Position numbers and translations under genes: made by a program
Notes under the pieces: generated by a model
Database searches by the model: none
What the model was told of the DNA's origin: nothing
What the model saw: the letters and a program-made list of their open reading frames with translations, nothing else
Shown here: in pieces, positions 1-9,566 of the stretch
Layout: every line of letters begins with the position of its first letter
Position numbering within the stretch: the first letter of the stretch is position 1
Source of the DNA: an uncultured Mycoplasmatota bacterium
Lineage (GTDB): Bacteria; Bacillota_I; Bacilli_A; RF39; UBA660
NCBI GenBank assembly: GCA_947305065.1
Contig: CAMZCT010000006.1
Span: 1-64,000 of the forward strand
DNA: 64,000 nt
Reading direction: 5' to 3'

Positions 1-67
1 GGTAGCAGGAGTTGAACCCACATCAGCGGTTTTGGAGACCGTTATTCTACCATTGAACTATACCTCT
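1..67 (-). tRNA. tRNA-Trp (CCA anticodon), 3' end cut by the window edge
   Basis: Reverse complement reads AGAGGTATAGTTCAATGGTAGAATAACGGTCTCCAAAACCGCTGATGTGGGTTCAACTCCTGCTACC: D-arm, CTCCAAA anticodon loop and GGTTCAACTCC T-arm. Confidence 0.9.
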
Positions 68-150
68 AAATCCAAAGAACAAATTAATTATACCATAAAA
101 CCAGTATAATTCAACTTTTTTATATTATACTAATTAAGTGTGGTGAGATA

Positions 151-660
151 ATGAAAATAGGATTAGACTTAGATGATACACTTATTAACACTAAGGAAAA
201 ATATAAATATACTAGAAAGACTATTATAATAAATACCCAAATAAAGATTATACGAAAGAAACTCCCTATAATATTAACTTCTTTGGTTTTGATTACATAG
301 AAAGATTTTGGAGTTTATATCGAGAAGATTTGTTCTACGCTAGCTTTAAAAAAGATTTTTCCAAAAATTGTTAACAAATTACAAAAAGAAGGACATTATA
401 TAGGTTTAATAACATCTAGACCTAGTGAAAGATACTATAACTTAGAACCACGTTTAAAAGAAATGTTAGCTAAGGAGAATATGTTTCTAGACGAAATCAT
501 AGCTAATGTTAAAAACAAGGCTGATTTTATAAAAAATAGTGATTATGACTTATTAATCGACGATAGCATTGTTCATATTGAGAACGTCTTAAAAATAGGT
601 AAAAAAGCCATATTATTCAACGAGTATAACTCTGATAATATTAAACACACTACTTCTTAG
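151..660 (+). pseudogene. Frameshifted HAD-superfamily 5'-nucleotidase-like (NT5C-type) protein
   Basis: N-terminus MKIGLDLDDTLINTKEKY (DxDxT). The reading frame moves to +1 (YYNKYPNKDYTKETPYNINFFGFDYIERFWSLYREDLFYASFKKDF) and then back (PKIVNKLQKEGHYIGLITSRPSERYYNL...KADFIKNSDYDLLIDDS). Two compensating shifts with in-frame stops. Confidence 0.75.
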
Positions 661-682
661 AAAGAATTATACGAAATAATAA

Positions 683-710
683 AGGAATACTTGTAAGTAT
701 TCCTTTTTAT
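683..710. terminator. Intrinsic terminator (likely bidirectional)
   Basis: AAGGAATACTTGTAAGTATTCCTTTTT inverted repeat plus T-run between convergent genes. Confidence 0.75.
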
Positions 711-729
711 TAAGCTACTTTCTTTGTTC

Positions 730-2478
730 TTACCCAGCCATAGAATCCATTATTATAGATTTTTCATAAGCGAATGTAATCAAATAAGTATATATTTTTG
801 TTACTTTATCCATTATAGTTCTATATTCTAAAATAGATATTTCCCTATTATTTACTTCTCTGTTTAATGCACTACGTATTCTACTTAATTCACTTTGTAA
901 GTCATCTTTAGTTTTAGTAACTTTTACATAATTTGTATCAGCAATTCTTTCTCTCTTAAATGGCGATAACACATCACCAAGCCTTACTTCTATATAAGAT
1001 AAATCCTCTTCTGTTAATTTTTCAAACAATAACTTTTCTAATCTATAAATATTTTCTCTTAAAACAGTATTAGAAGATTCAATAGCACTTATCATCAAAT
1101 CTAAATTTTTAATATTAGCTTCAGTTCTAAAAGTGGCTTTTCCATTTTTAATCTTATCCTCTAATTTTTTTCTTTTATCTCTTATTCTAGAAACAGATTC
1201 TAAATATCTTTTCATATTAGCTTGCATGAAATCAAAACCAGCTATTATCTTTTCAACAATGTTTTCATCTTTAGAACTAATTTCATCTATCCTAATATTT
1301 TTAACATTTTGCAATCTTTTACTAGCTTTTCTACTATAACCTTCTCTTTCTTCATGAGACATAGTATCTGTTGGATTATCTAAAGAATCAAATATTAATT
1401 GGTGATTATATAATGTATCTCTTAATCCATTAAACATAAATGCCGTAGAAATTTTACCAGTCTTTTTATAAATATCATTATCCCATGCTATATCAAAGTA
1501 ATAATTACCACTTTCCATAGGAATTTTAACAATTTCATAATCTTCACTTGGTATTTTAAATGTACCTAATGATGTAGTATTAAACTTAACTCTAGGTAAA
1601 ACATTGATATCATATGATTCTATTCCAGCTACTCTAAGCAAAAATTGAAAATACTTAGCAATAGTAGGAACACTTGCTACTCTATATTTAAATACATTTA
1701 CTATACCTTCATTAAGATCCTTTTCTCTTTTATCTTGAATTCTAATATTTTTTAATATCCATGTGTAGATAACAAATATTTTCATTTCTACTGTATCACT
1801 TGGTTTTGTTATTGTATCAACAATAGATCTAGCATAGTTATATGCTACTTCCATTTCTCCAGAAGAATAACTCAAATCTACTTGATTAACAAAGCCAATT
1901 TTTTCATGCCAATCATAATTATTTGCCTCTGCACCAAAACCTTTAATATCTTCATTAGCATCTATATAATATAACGCATCTAACTCTACTGTTCTCTTTT
2001 TGTCCATTTTACCTAAGTTTTCAACTAGATCATCTTCTTTATGATAACTAACATTATCATAGAACTCTATCTTATCTAGTTGATTAATAAATGGACTGCC
2101 CTTTTCTAAACCAACTACTTCAACTAAATTCTCATTAGAAATAATCGAAATATTTTTCAAATTAGAAAATCTAGTTAAATCTATCTTAGTTAATTTTGGT
2201 TGGCCCTTAATAACTAATGTAGTTAACTTAGGACAATTTCTAGCTATATAAGCAAAATTTCTATCATCTGTACCTGGGAATCCATCAATTACCAAAGTAT
2301 GTAGATTTCTAAAATACTGTAGATACATTACATCTACACTATTATGATTAAGATTAACATATTCAATATTATCTAATTCATCTTGATTTACACCTCTGGA
2401 TTCATCAGTAATACTAGGTATTCTCTTCTTAAGATAATCCAAAGTAATTCTAGGTAAATAAACAAATAATGATGCCAT
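730..2478 (-). CDS. Leucine-rich-repeat-like protein with degenerate transglutaminase-like domain
   Basis: LRR-like N-terminus (NLHTLVIDGFPG...KLTTLVIKGQPKLTKIDLTRFSNLKNISI), then transglutaminase-like FKYRVASVPTIAKYFQFLLRVAGIESYDI...GNYYFDIAWD. Confidence 0.55.
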   Translation of the reverse strand: MASLFVYLPRITLDYLKKRIPSITDESRGVNQDELDNIEYVNLNHNSVDVMYLQYFRNLHTLVIDGFPGTDDRNFAYIARNCPKLTTLVIKGQPKLTKIDLTRFSNLKNISIISNENLVEVVGLEKGSPFINQLDKIEFYDNVSYHKEDDLVENLGKMDKKRTVELDALYYIDANEDIKGFGAEANNYDWHEKIGFVNQVDLSYSSGEMEVAYNYARSIVDTITKPSDTVEMKIFVIYTWILKNIRIQDKREKDLNEGIVNVFKYRVASVPTIAKYFQFLLRVAGIESYDINVLPRVKFNTTSLGTFKIPSEDYEIVKIPMESGNYYFDIAWDNDIYKKTGKISTAFMFNGLRDTLYNHQLIFDSLDNPTDTMSHEEREGYSRKASKRLQNVKNIRIDEISSKDENIVEKIIAGFDFMQANMKRYLESVSRIRDKRKKLEDKIKNGKATFRTEANIKNLDLMISAIESSNTVLRENIYRLEKLLFEKLTEEDLSYIEVRLGDVLSPFKRERIADTNYVKVTKTKDDLQSELSRIRSALNREVNNREISILEYRTIMDKVTKIYTYLITFAYEKSIIMDSMAG

Positions 2479-2536
2479 AGCTACACTCTCCTATGCTAAT
2501 ATAGAATATTATATCATGATTTTAATATAATATAAA

Positions 2537-3841
2537 TTATTTTTTTTCTATTTTCGCATATAAGTCATATTCTGATCCTCCATATATTAAAACATCAATA
2601 TACTCATTAATTACAATACTAGGATCATAGTCAACATATATAACTCCGTCTTCAGATGGAACATCCATATAACTTCTTCCAACAAAGTATTTACCGTCTT
2701 CTGTCATACTCTCTATTATAACTGTGTATTTATTTCCAATCTTCTCTTGCATCTTTTCTTTTGAAATACCCTGTTGTAATAACATTATTCTATTTCTTCT
2801 ATCCTCTTTAATATCTTCATCAATTTGTTCTTTTATTTTACTAGCTGCTGTACCTTCTTCACATGAATAAGCAAAAGCCCCTAATCTATCAAACTTATAT
2901 TCTTTAACAAAATCATATAATTCTTCAAACTCTTCTTCTTTTTCCGTAGGAAACCCAACTATCAAAGTAGTTCTAACTATCACCCCTGGTATTTCTTTTC
3001 TTATTTTATCTACGATTTTTCTTATACTCTTTCCATCACTCTTACGATTCATTAATTTTAAAACTCTATCATTAATATGTTGAATAGGTATATCAAAATA
3101 TTTACAAATCTTCTTATTATTTTTAACAGTTTCTATTAACTCATCCGTAATAGTTTCAGGGTAAGAATATAAAAACCTAATCCATTTAATTCCTTCTATT
3201 TTAGAAATATCTTCTAACAGTTCTGCTAATCTTGGTTTTCCATACAAATCAACACCGTACTTCGTAGTATCCTGAGCAATTACAACTAATTCTGAAATAC
3301 CTTTATCAGCCAATTCTTTTGCTTCTAACAATATATCATCATAATCTCTAGATACATATTTTCCTTGTATATACGGAATTGCACAAAAAGTACAATAATT
3401 ACTACATCCCTCAGCAATTTTTAAATAAGCCATATTATCTCCAGTAGATAAAACCCTATTATGAAAATCAAGTTGATCTTTTGTATTTCTTTGATTAACC
3501 AAAATATCAATTTGTTCCCACAATTTATCATAGTCCCTAATAGGTATAAACAAATCTACTTCCGGCATTTCTTTTTCTAAATCTTCAATATATCTTTCTA
3601 CTAAACAACCCGTAACAATTAGATATTTACAATTATCTTTTTTATAATCACTCATTTCCAGTATTGTATCTATACCTTCACTTTTAGCACTATCTATAAA
3701 ACCACAAGTATTAATAATTATTATTTCAGCTTCACTAGCATCATTTACTATTTCATAATTGTGCTTTTTAAACAAACCTATTATCTCTTCAGTTACTACT
3801 AGATTCTTAGAACAACCTAAAGATATAAATGCTACTTTCAT
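2537..3841 (-). CDS. rimO: Ribosomal protein S12 methylthiotransferase RimO (radical SAM)
   Basis: MKVAFISLGCSKNLVVTEEIIG, radical-SAM CxxxCxxC (CSNYCTFC), TRAM-like C-terminus. Confidence 0.9.
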   Translation of the reverse strand: MKVAFISLGCSKNLVVTEEIIGLFKKHNYEIVNDASEAEIIIINTCGFIDSAKSEGIDTILEMSDYKKDNCKYLIVTGCLVERYIEDLEKEMPEVDLFIPIRDYDKLWEQIDILVNQRNTKDQLDFHNRVLSTGDNMAYLKIAEGCSNYCTFCAIPYIQGKYVSRDYDDILLEAKELADKGISELVVIAQDTTKYGVDLYGKPRLAELLEDISKIEGIKWIRFLYSYPETITDELIETVKNNKKICKYFDIPIQHINDRVLKLMNRKSDGKSIRKIVDKIRKEIPGVIVRTTLIVGFPTEKEEEFEELYDFVKEYKFDRLGAFAYSCEEGTAASKIKEQIDEDIKEDRRNRIMLLQQGISKEKMQEKIGNKYTVIIESMTEDGKYFVGRSYMDVPSEDGVIYVDYDPSIVINEYIDVLIYGGSEYDLYAKIEKK

Positions 3842-3894
3842 AATTACATCCCTTTCAAAGCTTCAAATATTATAACATAAATACAAATAAAAAC

Positions 3895-3930
3895 TGAATC
3901 TAAGAATTAGATTCAGTTTTATTTGTTAAT
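3895..3930. terminator. Intrinsic terminator
   Basis: AAAACTGAATCTAAGAATTAGATTCAGTTTTATTT perfect stem-loop, just past the HtrA stop. Confidence 0.75.
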
Positions 3931-5051
3931 GTTACTTTCGTTGTCTCTGTTTTATTATTTCTTACATAAGTAATCTTTATAGTATCTCCTGCACTATGTT
4001 TATATAATTTGTATCTTAATGTTGCAGTATCTTTAACATTATCATTATCTATTCCGATAATAGTATCTCCTGCTCTTAATCCTGCTTTATCTGCTGGAGA
4101 ATCTTTAACAACTTCACTTATTCCTACTCCATCAGTTAAATTAGTAGAAGAATTCCTGAAAGCATAAGCATAGTAAGAATTTGCTACATCATACATAGCT
4201 ACTCCTAAGTAAGGTCTTTCAACAGATTCCCCGTTTATAATTTTATCTGCATATGACGAAGCATCTTCAATAGGAATAGCAAAACCCATACCTTCAACGC
4301 CACTGGTAACCAACTTCATATTAGTAATTCCTATTACTTCACCATTACTATTACATAATGGTCCACCTGAATTACCACTATTTATAGCTGCATCAGTTTG
4401 TAATACCTGCATTATCCAATCACTAGTTTGACTTCCACCAACACTAACAGATACCTCTCTATCTTTTCCAGATAATACTCCTCTTGTAACTGTCCAAGAA
4501 TAAACATTACTATCTAGTGGAGCCCCAATAGCAAATACAGTATCACCTACTCTAGCATTAGAACTACTTCCTATATTCGATACTTTCAATTCTTTATTAG
4601 TTTTATAAGAAAGAACTGCTATATCTGCAAATTCATCTCCACCTTCATTTTTAACTTCTACCTCATCGCCATTAGTTAAAACAATCTTAATTTGATCACC
4701 ATTTTCAATTACGTGATGATTAGTTAATATATAATACGTATCATTATTATGTTTATATATGAAACCTGTTCCAGTCGCTAAAGCTCTTCCTTTAGCAAAA
4801 GTTTCAACAATAACTACTGAATCATATACTTTATCTACAGCATCAGCCAAGCCATTGTCAACAACTGTTACTTCCTTTTCCGTCTTAGTTACATTAGTAA
4901 TAGTTTTTCCAGCAAATCCTGGTATATACAAAATAGCTAAATACATACATAATGCTCCAACTAATAAAGCAATTACCATTCCTACTATTAAAACACCTAC
5001 ATTACTATTTTTTCCTTCATTCTTTATTACATTAGCTTCTTTAATTTCCAC
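3900..5051 (-). CDS. HtrA/DegP-family trypsin-like serine protease with PDZ domain
   Basis: N-terminal TM, TGTGFIY, LTNHHVI (His), ADIAVL (Asp), NSGNSGGPL (Ser), PDZ-like C-terminus. Confidence 0.92.
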   Translation of the reverse strand: MEIKEANVIKNEGKNSNVGVLIVGMVIALLVGALCMYLAILYIPGFAGKTITNVTKTEKEVTVVDNGLADAVDKVYDSVVIVETFAKGRALATGTGFIYKHNNDTYYILTNHHVIENGDQIKIVLTNGDEVEVKNEGGDEFADIAVLSYKTNKELKVSNIGSSSNARVGDTVFAIGAPLDSNVYSWTVTRGVLSGKDREVSVSVGGSQTSDWIMQVLQTDAAINSGNSGGPLCNSNGEVIGITNMKLVTSGVEGMGFAIPIEDASSYADKIINGESVERPYLGVAMYDVANSYYAYAFRNSSTNLTDGVGISEVVKDSPADKAGLRAGDTIIGIDNDNVKDTATLRYKLYKHSAGDTIKITYVRNNKTETTKVTLTNKTESNS

Positions 5052-5982
5052 GTCTATCTAACCTCGCAATCTCTTTATAATTCATAGGAAAACCAATCCT
5101 ATGTAATATCTTATCTATTCCTATAGTTTTTATCTTTCCATCTAATATATCAATTTCATAAGATAATTCATTCATTAACATAGTAAAATCTTCTTCTCTA
5201 AGTAATTTCTTAAGTATGATAATCAAAGAGAACAGATCATCTTTACCATAAATATATTCATCATCTACTTTTGGTATACCTAAAGATGCATGATATGGAG
5301 TATCGTTAATCTTCTTCTGCATCCTATGATCATATAATATATCTTCATGAGCACACAAATTACGGCAATTTGCTAATATTGGAAAATAAGTTAACAAATC
5401 ATCAATATCTACATCATATTCATCAGCAATTTCTTTTTTATCTTCATATTTCAAAATAGTATATAACTCACTAATTAGTCCAAAAGATAGTACTTTTACA
5501 ACTACCCAAAAAGGAATATATCCATAATTTTCCAAATAGTGAACTGTCGCAGAGTGCTGACCACCATTAATTCTTATTTGTCTTTTAATCTTCTTTAGCA
5601 AATCATTAACTTGTCTTGATTTTTCTCCTGATCTATCAAAATTTGAAGGATTCAAATATGTTTTCTCTTTAATACCATACTTCTTAGATATTTGATAAGC
5701 AAGAATACTCTTCAAGTTGTTCTCTACTATCAACAAGTTTTTAAAAATAATATTTCTTATTTGTCTATCAAAATTAAATAATGCATATAATTCCCTAAAA
5801 TCAGTTCCAGGGATATACATTCTATCCTTGGGTGATTTAAGGAAAACATGTCTATATCCACTTATAAAGAAATAATTTTCTCTTAATAATACATCCTTAG
5901 TGTAATTATATTCACTTATTGTTAGGCCTTTGCTTTTTAAAATATCGATCTGTTCATCAATCGTTTTAAATGTCTTTATCAC
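5041..5982 (-). CDS. Abi family protein (AbiD/AbiF-like, Abi_2) with HEPN-type RNxxxH motif
   Basis: YFFISGYRHVF, FNFDRQIRNIIFKNLLIVENNLKS and ILANCRNLCAHEDILYDHR (R-x4-H) are typical of Abi_2/HEPN proteins. Confidence 0.85.
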   Translation of the reverse strand: MIKTFKTIDEQIDILKSKGLTISEYNYTKDVLLRENYFFISGYRHVFLKSPKDRMYIPGTDFRELYALFNFDRQIRNIIFKNLLIVENNLKSILAYQISKKYGIKEKTYLNPSNFDRSGEKSRQVNDLLKKIKRQIRINGGQHSATVHYLENYGYIPFWVVVKVLSFGLISELYTILKYEDKKEIADEYDVDIDDLLTYFPILANCRNLCAHEDILYDHRMQKKINDTPYHASLGIPKVDDEYIYGKDDLFSLIIILKKLLREEDFTMLMNELSYEIDILDGKIKTIGIDKILHRIGFPMNYKEIARLDRRGN

Positions 5983-6092
5983 ACTTACATCACCCTAAAC
6001 ATATACAATTATACCACATCTCCTATTTCATTTAAATAATATATTTTTATTATGTCTGTTATGTTATAATAATGTGAAAAGTAGGTGAAAAC

Positions 6093-7085
6093 ATGCCGGC
6101 ATTAATAACTCACGATATATTTGCTAAAGAAGTCTATAAAAAATTAGATAACAGAATAAAAGACAAGATAAGTAGAGAAAAGATAATATATCAAACCTTT
6201 GCACAAAGTCACGATTACCTATTATATTACAAATCATTAAATTTAAGAAAAACTAGAAAAATAAACTTTTTAGGTAAAATTGGTCATAGAAGAAAAACGC
6301 AAGCTTATTTTTTAAATATTATTAAAACAATAAAGAAGTATCACTTAGAACAGTATCAGCCAGACGTTGCTTATCTATTCGGATGTATTACTCATTTTGT
6401 TTTAGATTCTACGTGTCATCCTTTAATATTCTACAAAACTGGTATATATGACCCTAATAACAAAGAAACACTTAAATATAAAGGCATGCATGCTCTAATG
6501 GAAAGAAATATTGATTCCATATATTATAAAAAATACTATAACAAAGATTATAAATCCTGTAATGTTTCTAAAGATATTATTAAAAATCCAAGATTATCAA
6601 TCGATTTATTAACTCTTATTAATATCGCCTATGAAGAAACATACAATGTTAAAAAAGTTGGATTATATATTAAAAAAGGTATTAAAGATGCTAAACTAGT
6701 TTATACACTGTTTATTAATGATAAACATGGTATAAAGAATAAAATCTATTCCTTTATTGATAAAATATCCCATAATAGATATGGTTACTTACAATGCTAT
6801 ACCACAAGTACAGAAGGAGATACTTCATTCTTAAATGAAGAACATAAAGAATGGAACCACCCTTGTACCAAAGAAGAGACCTATACATATTCTTTTGACG
6901 ATTTATTTCAACAAAGTATAAATAAATGTGTCAAAATAATCAATGCCGTTTATGAAGTATTATATGAAAATAAAGATCTTGAAACTTTATACGATTTAAT
7001 ACCTAACATCTCATATTCTACTGGGCTATGCATAGATAAAGGTAAAAGTAATAGTAATAAAAAAATGCAATTTTTTGAATTTTAA
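6093..7085 (+). CDS. Zinc-dependent phospholipase C family protein
   Basis: MPALITHDIFAKEVY start, FAQSHDYLLYY, YLFGCITHFVLDSTCHPLIFYKTG (His/Asp-rich metal-site pattern). Confidence 0.75.
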   Translation: MPALITHDIFAKEVYKKLDNRIKDKISREKIIYQTFAQSHDYLLYYKSLNLRKTRKINFLGKIGHRRKTQAYFLNIIKTIKKYHLEQYQPDVAYLFGCITHFVLDSTCHPLIFYKTGIYDPNNKETLKYKGMHALMERNIDSIYYKKYYNKDYKSCNVSKDIIKNPRLSIDLLTLINIAYEETYNVKKVGLYIKKGIKDAKLVYTLFINDKHGIKNKIYSFIDKISHNRYGYLQCYTTSTEGDTSFLNEEHKEWNHPCTKEETYTYSFDDLFQQSINKCVKIINAVYEVLYENKDLETLYDLIPNISYSTGLCIDKGKSNSNKKMQFFEF

Positions 7086-7132
7086 AAGAGAAGTTTTTAT
7101 TGACAAGTTCAGTTTTTACTTCTCTTTTTTAT
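7084..7132. terminator. Intrinsic terminator between convergent genes
   Basis: AAGAGAAGTTTTTATTGACAAGTTCAGTTTTTACTTCTCTTTTTT. Confidence 0.55.
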
Positions 7133-7138
7133 TAATAA

Positions 7139-7864
7139 TTATTTTTGTAAAAATTCAATAAATTCTTTTCTAACTTTCTCTTTTTCTATTGATAATATTA
7201 CTTTATCAAACATAATATCATACTTAGAAAGATATTCCATAACAGTAGAATATACCGTTTTAACATCTTCTAAATCATTATCTAAACAGATTACTAAGGT
7301 CTTAACCATATTAACCCTTGCACATTCCATAACATTGATTATACTATCTCTAATTTTTTCATAATAAACATGCATTATATAATCAGCTAATATTCCATAA
7401 GATCTTGTAATTAACACTTCATTTTTATTTAACTTTTCTCCATCCATAATAGAGATGATTTTCTTACGTAATCTTATACCATTATAATAATAAACATCAT
7501 GAAGTTTCCTTTCCTTTGAATCAGAAATATCATAAGATGCAGGTATTACTAATGCATCAACAACCATAGAACTAACATTATCATCCCAAATAATTATTTT
7601 GTCTTTATACTTATCATCTACAGGTGCCAAAGAAGATACTTCATAACAATTTAGTAGTTTTTTCATAATAAGACAACTCTTTAAATACTGATTTTCTAAG
7701 TCAATCGTCTTTTCAGACCATTTCAAAGCAGACTTGTTATCAAACTCTCTTTTCCATAGAGCTTCTTTTTCCTCATAACTATTTAACTTATCAGCCGCTT
7801 CTTTATCAATGGATTCTACTAACTTATCCATTAGGTTTTCACTATTCATATTATCACCATACAA
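7139..7864 (-). CDS. Divergent macrodomain-like protein
   Basis: IIIWDDNVSSMVVDALVIPAS ... LHDVYYYNGIRLRKKIISIMDGEKLNKNEVLITRSYGILADYIMHVYY follows the macrodomain pattern (GDIT.L.VDAIVNAAN ... IH..AG..L...C....GEA.IT.GY.LPAKYVIH). Confidence 0.55.
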   Translation of the reverse strand: MYGDNMNSENLMDKLVESIDKEAADKLNSYEEKEALWKREFDNKSALKWSEKTIDLENQYLKSCLIMKKLLNCYEVSSLAPVDDKYKDKIIIWDDNVSSMVVDALVIPASYDISDSKERKLHDVYYYNGIRLRKKIISIMDGEKLNKNEVLITRSYGILADYIMHVYYEKIRDSIINVMECARVNMVKTLVICLDNDLEDVKTVYSTVMEYLSKYDIMFDKVILSIEKEKVRKEFIEFLQK

Positions 7865-7894
7865 TTCTAGAAAAAAAGATTTTTAAAAAAATCT

Positions 7895-8782
7895 CTATTC
7901 TGTCACAATCTCTGTACCATTATATCTGTAATTGCCGTCTTCACTCAAAATAAATGTATGTGCAAAGACTAAATTATCGGCGCTCTTCAACTCATAGTAA
8001 TAAATATTACTATCAGATGAATGAAGATAATAATTATCATGTCCATCATCTGGGTTAACAACATTACTTCTAGTATCTACTAAGTATCCTTTATCATAAA
8101 TAACAATACTATTCTCATTCTTAATAACTTTTAGTATTTCAAATTTACTACTTAAACTACCTGTAATAGCATTACTATTAACTGCATTTCCACAATTATA
8201 TACATTATCAATTAGTATACAAGTTTTAGTAGCTTTAGGATTAAATGGACCTGATACATCTATTACATCATTATTAAATAATTTATTATATGTTGAAACC
8301 ATTAATTCAACTGGTATTTTATTAATAGTACATACAGATCCATAACTACTAGTACCTTCGCTTGAAACAATAACGTCTAATCCAAAGTTATTACTACAAG
8401 TTAAAGCCCCAAAATACACAGGTTGTAATGCTTCAATTTCAGATAAAGCATTATTAACTATGTACTCATATGTAACTCTTAACTTATCCTCATTACTAAA
8501 AGAATCTAACTTAACTCCAAAAGAATTATAAAACACAGTATCTTTAGATAAATAACTATATAATTGAATTATTTGTTCTGTATAATCAGGATTTCTAGTA
8601 ATATCTTCCACAGTAGGTTTTTCTACTACTTCCTGTTCTTCTACTTTTCTATCAAATAACTTTATTCCCAATGTTTTAGAAGTTCCAAATGCTCCACCAG
8701 CAATACCTATAACAAAAAACAACAGGAAAAAGAATATATACTTTCTTTTACTAGCTACTTTTTTTATAACTGATCTTTCCAT
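7895..8782 (-). CDS. Hypothetical membrane-anchored protein
   Basis: Intact 295-aa ORF, single N-terminal TM (YIFFFLLFFVIGIAGGAFG) and extracytoplasmic domain; no family recognised. Confidence 0.6.
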   Translation of the reverse strand: MERSVIKKVASKRKYIFFFLLFFVIGIAGGAFGTSKTLGIKLFDRKVEEQEVVEKPTVEDITRNPDYTEQIIQLYSYLSKDTVFYNSFGVKLDSFSNEDKLRVTYEYIVNNALSEIEALQPVYFGALTCSNNFGLDVIVSSEGTSSYGSVCTINKIPVELMVSTYNKLFNNDVIDVSGPFNPKATKTCILIDNVYNCGNAVNSNAITGSLSSKFEILKVIKNENSIVIYDKGYLVDTRSNVVNPDDGHDNYYLHSSDSNIYYYELKSADNLVFAHTFILSEDGNYRYNGTEIVTE

Positions 8783-8926
8783 TAAAAATCACTCCAGTAT
8801 CTTAATTAATTATAAAAAAATATTAAAAATATATCAATAGTATTAACTACTTATTTGTTTAAAAACAAATATTTTACATTAAATAAAAGAAAGAAAAAAG
8901 CTATTAATAAAAAGATTATATAATAG

Positions 8927-9549
8927 CTATTTCATTACTAATAAGTGAAGAGACTCTTTTAATGCTTGATATCTATACGTATTATTTAATTCTTCATCTT
9001 TTAACTGACTAAAAGCCACCTTAGTTCCTTGTAAAATAAACACTGAATAAAAATAAGGTTTAGTTAATTCACCTATAATATTTTCGGCTATAGTACCATT
9101 ACTTTCTCCAAAATTTTGATAAAATGAACCATCTGGTAACATAATTGTCACACAACATCTATATACAGCATCCCTATTTTTTATATCTTTAAGTTCTCTA
9201 AGTAGTTTTAAAACACATTGATATTCAGGTAATAGAGGATTTAAAGCCAACTCATCTTCACCATATCTTGAAGTAAATACTCCTGGTTTATTATCTAGCG
9301 ATTTAACAAACAACCCGGCATCATCTGTTATTATTGGAATATCGATATTATTATCTTTACAAAAAGAATGTATTGCCTTCGCTTTAATTAATGAATTTTC
9401 TTCTATAGTCGAACCATCTTCTATAATATCTCCTCTATTCCAACCTATATCATCTACCTTAAAACTTGAAGTTCTAAACCAAGCTGATTAATTATATTCT
9501 GTAAATCATTCTTTTTTCTATCGCTAGTTGTTCCAAAAATCACTTCCAA
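8927..9549 (-). pseudogene. Frameshifted RdgB/Ham1-family non-canonical purine NTP pyrophosphatase
   Basis: TTG start behind GGAGGAG: LEVIFGTTSDRKKNDLQNIINQLGLE, then frame change to TSSFKVDDIGWNRGDIIEDGSTIEENSLIKAKAIHSFCKDNNIDIPIITDDAGLFVKSLDNKPGVFTSRYGEDEL, continuous with the listed 128-aa ORF. ITDDAGL...PGV.TSRY is the ITPase/RdgB signature. Confidence 0.8.
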
Positions 9550-9566
9550 AAAAGCTCCTCCAAATT

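Noticed and set aside
1133-1339. Plus-strand ORF opposite the LRR protein, and similar opposite-strand ORFs (e.g. 4759, 25593, 44348, 46343, 49195, 55215)
   Set aside because: All lie antisense to confidently identified genes, show composition typical of reverse-strand translations (Ile/Leu/Ser/Phe-rich) and lack family motifs.
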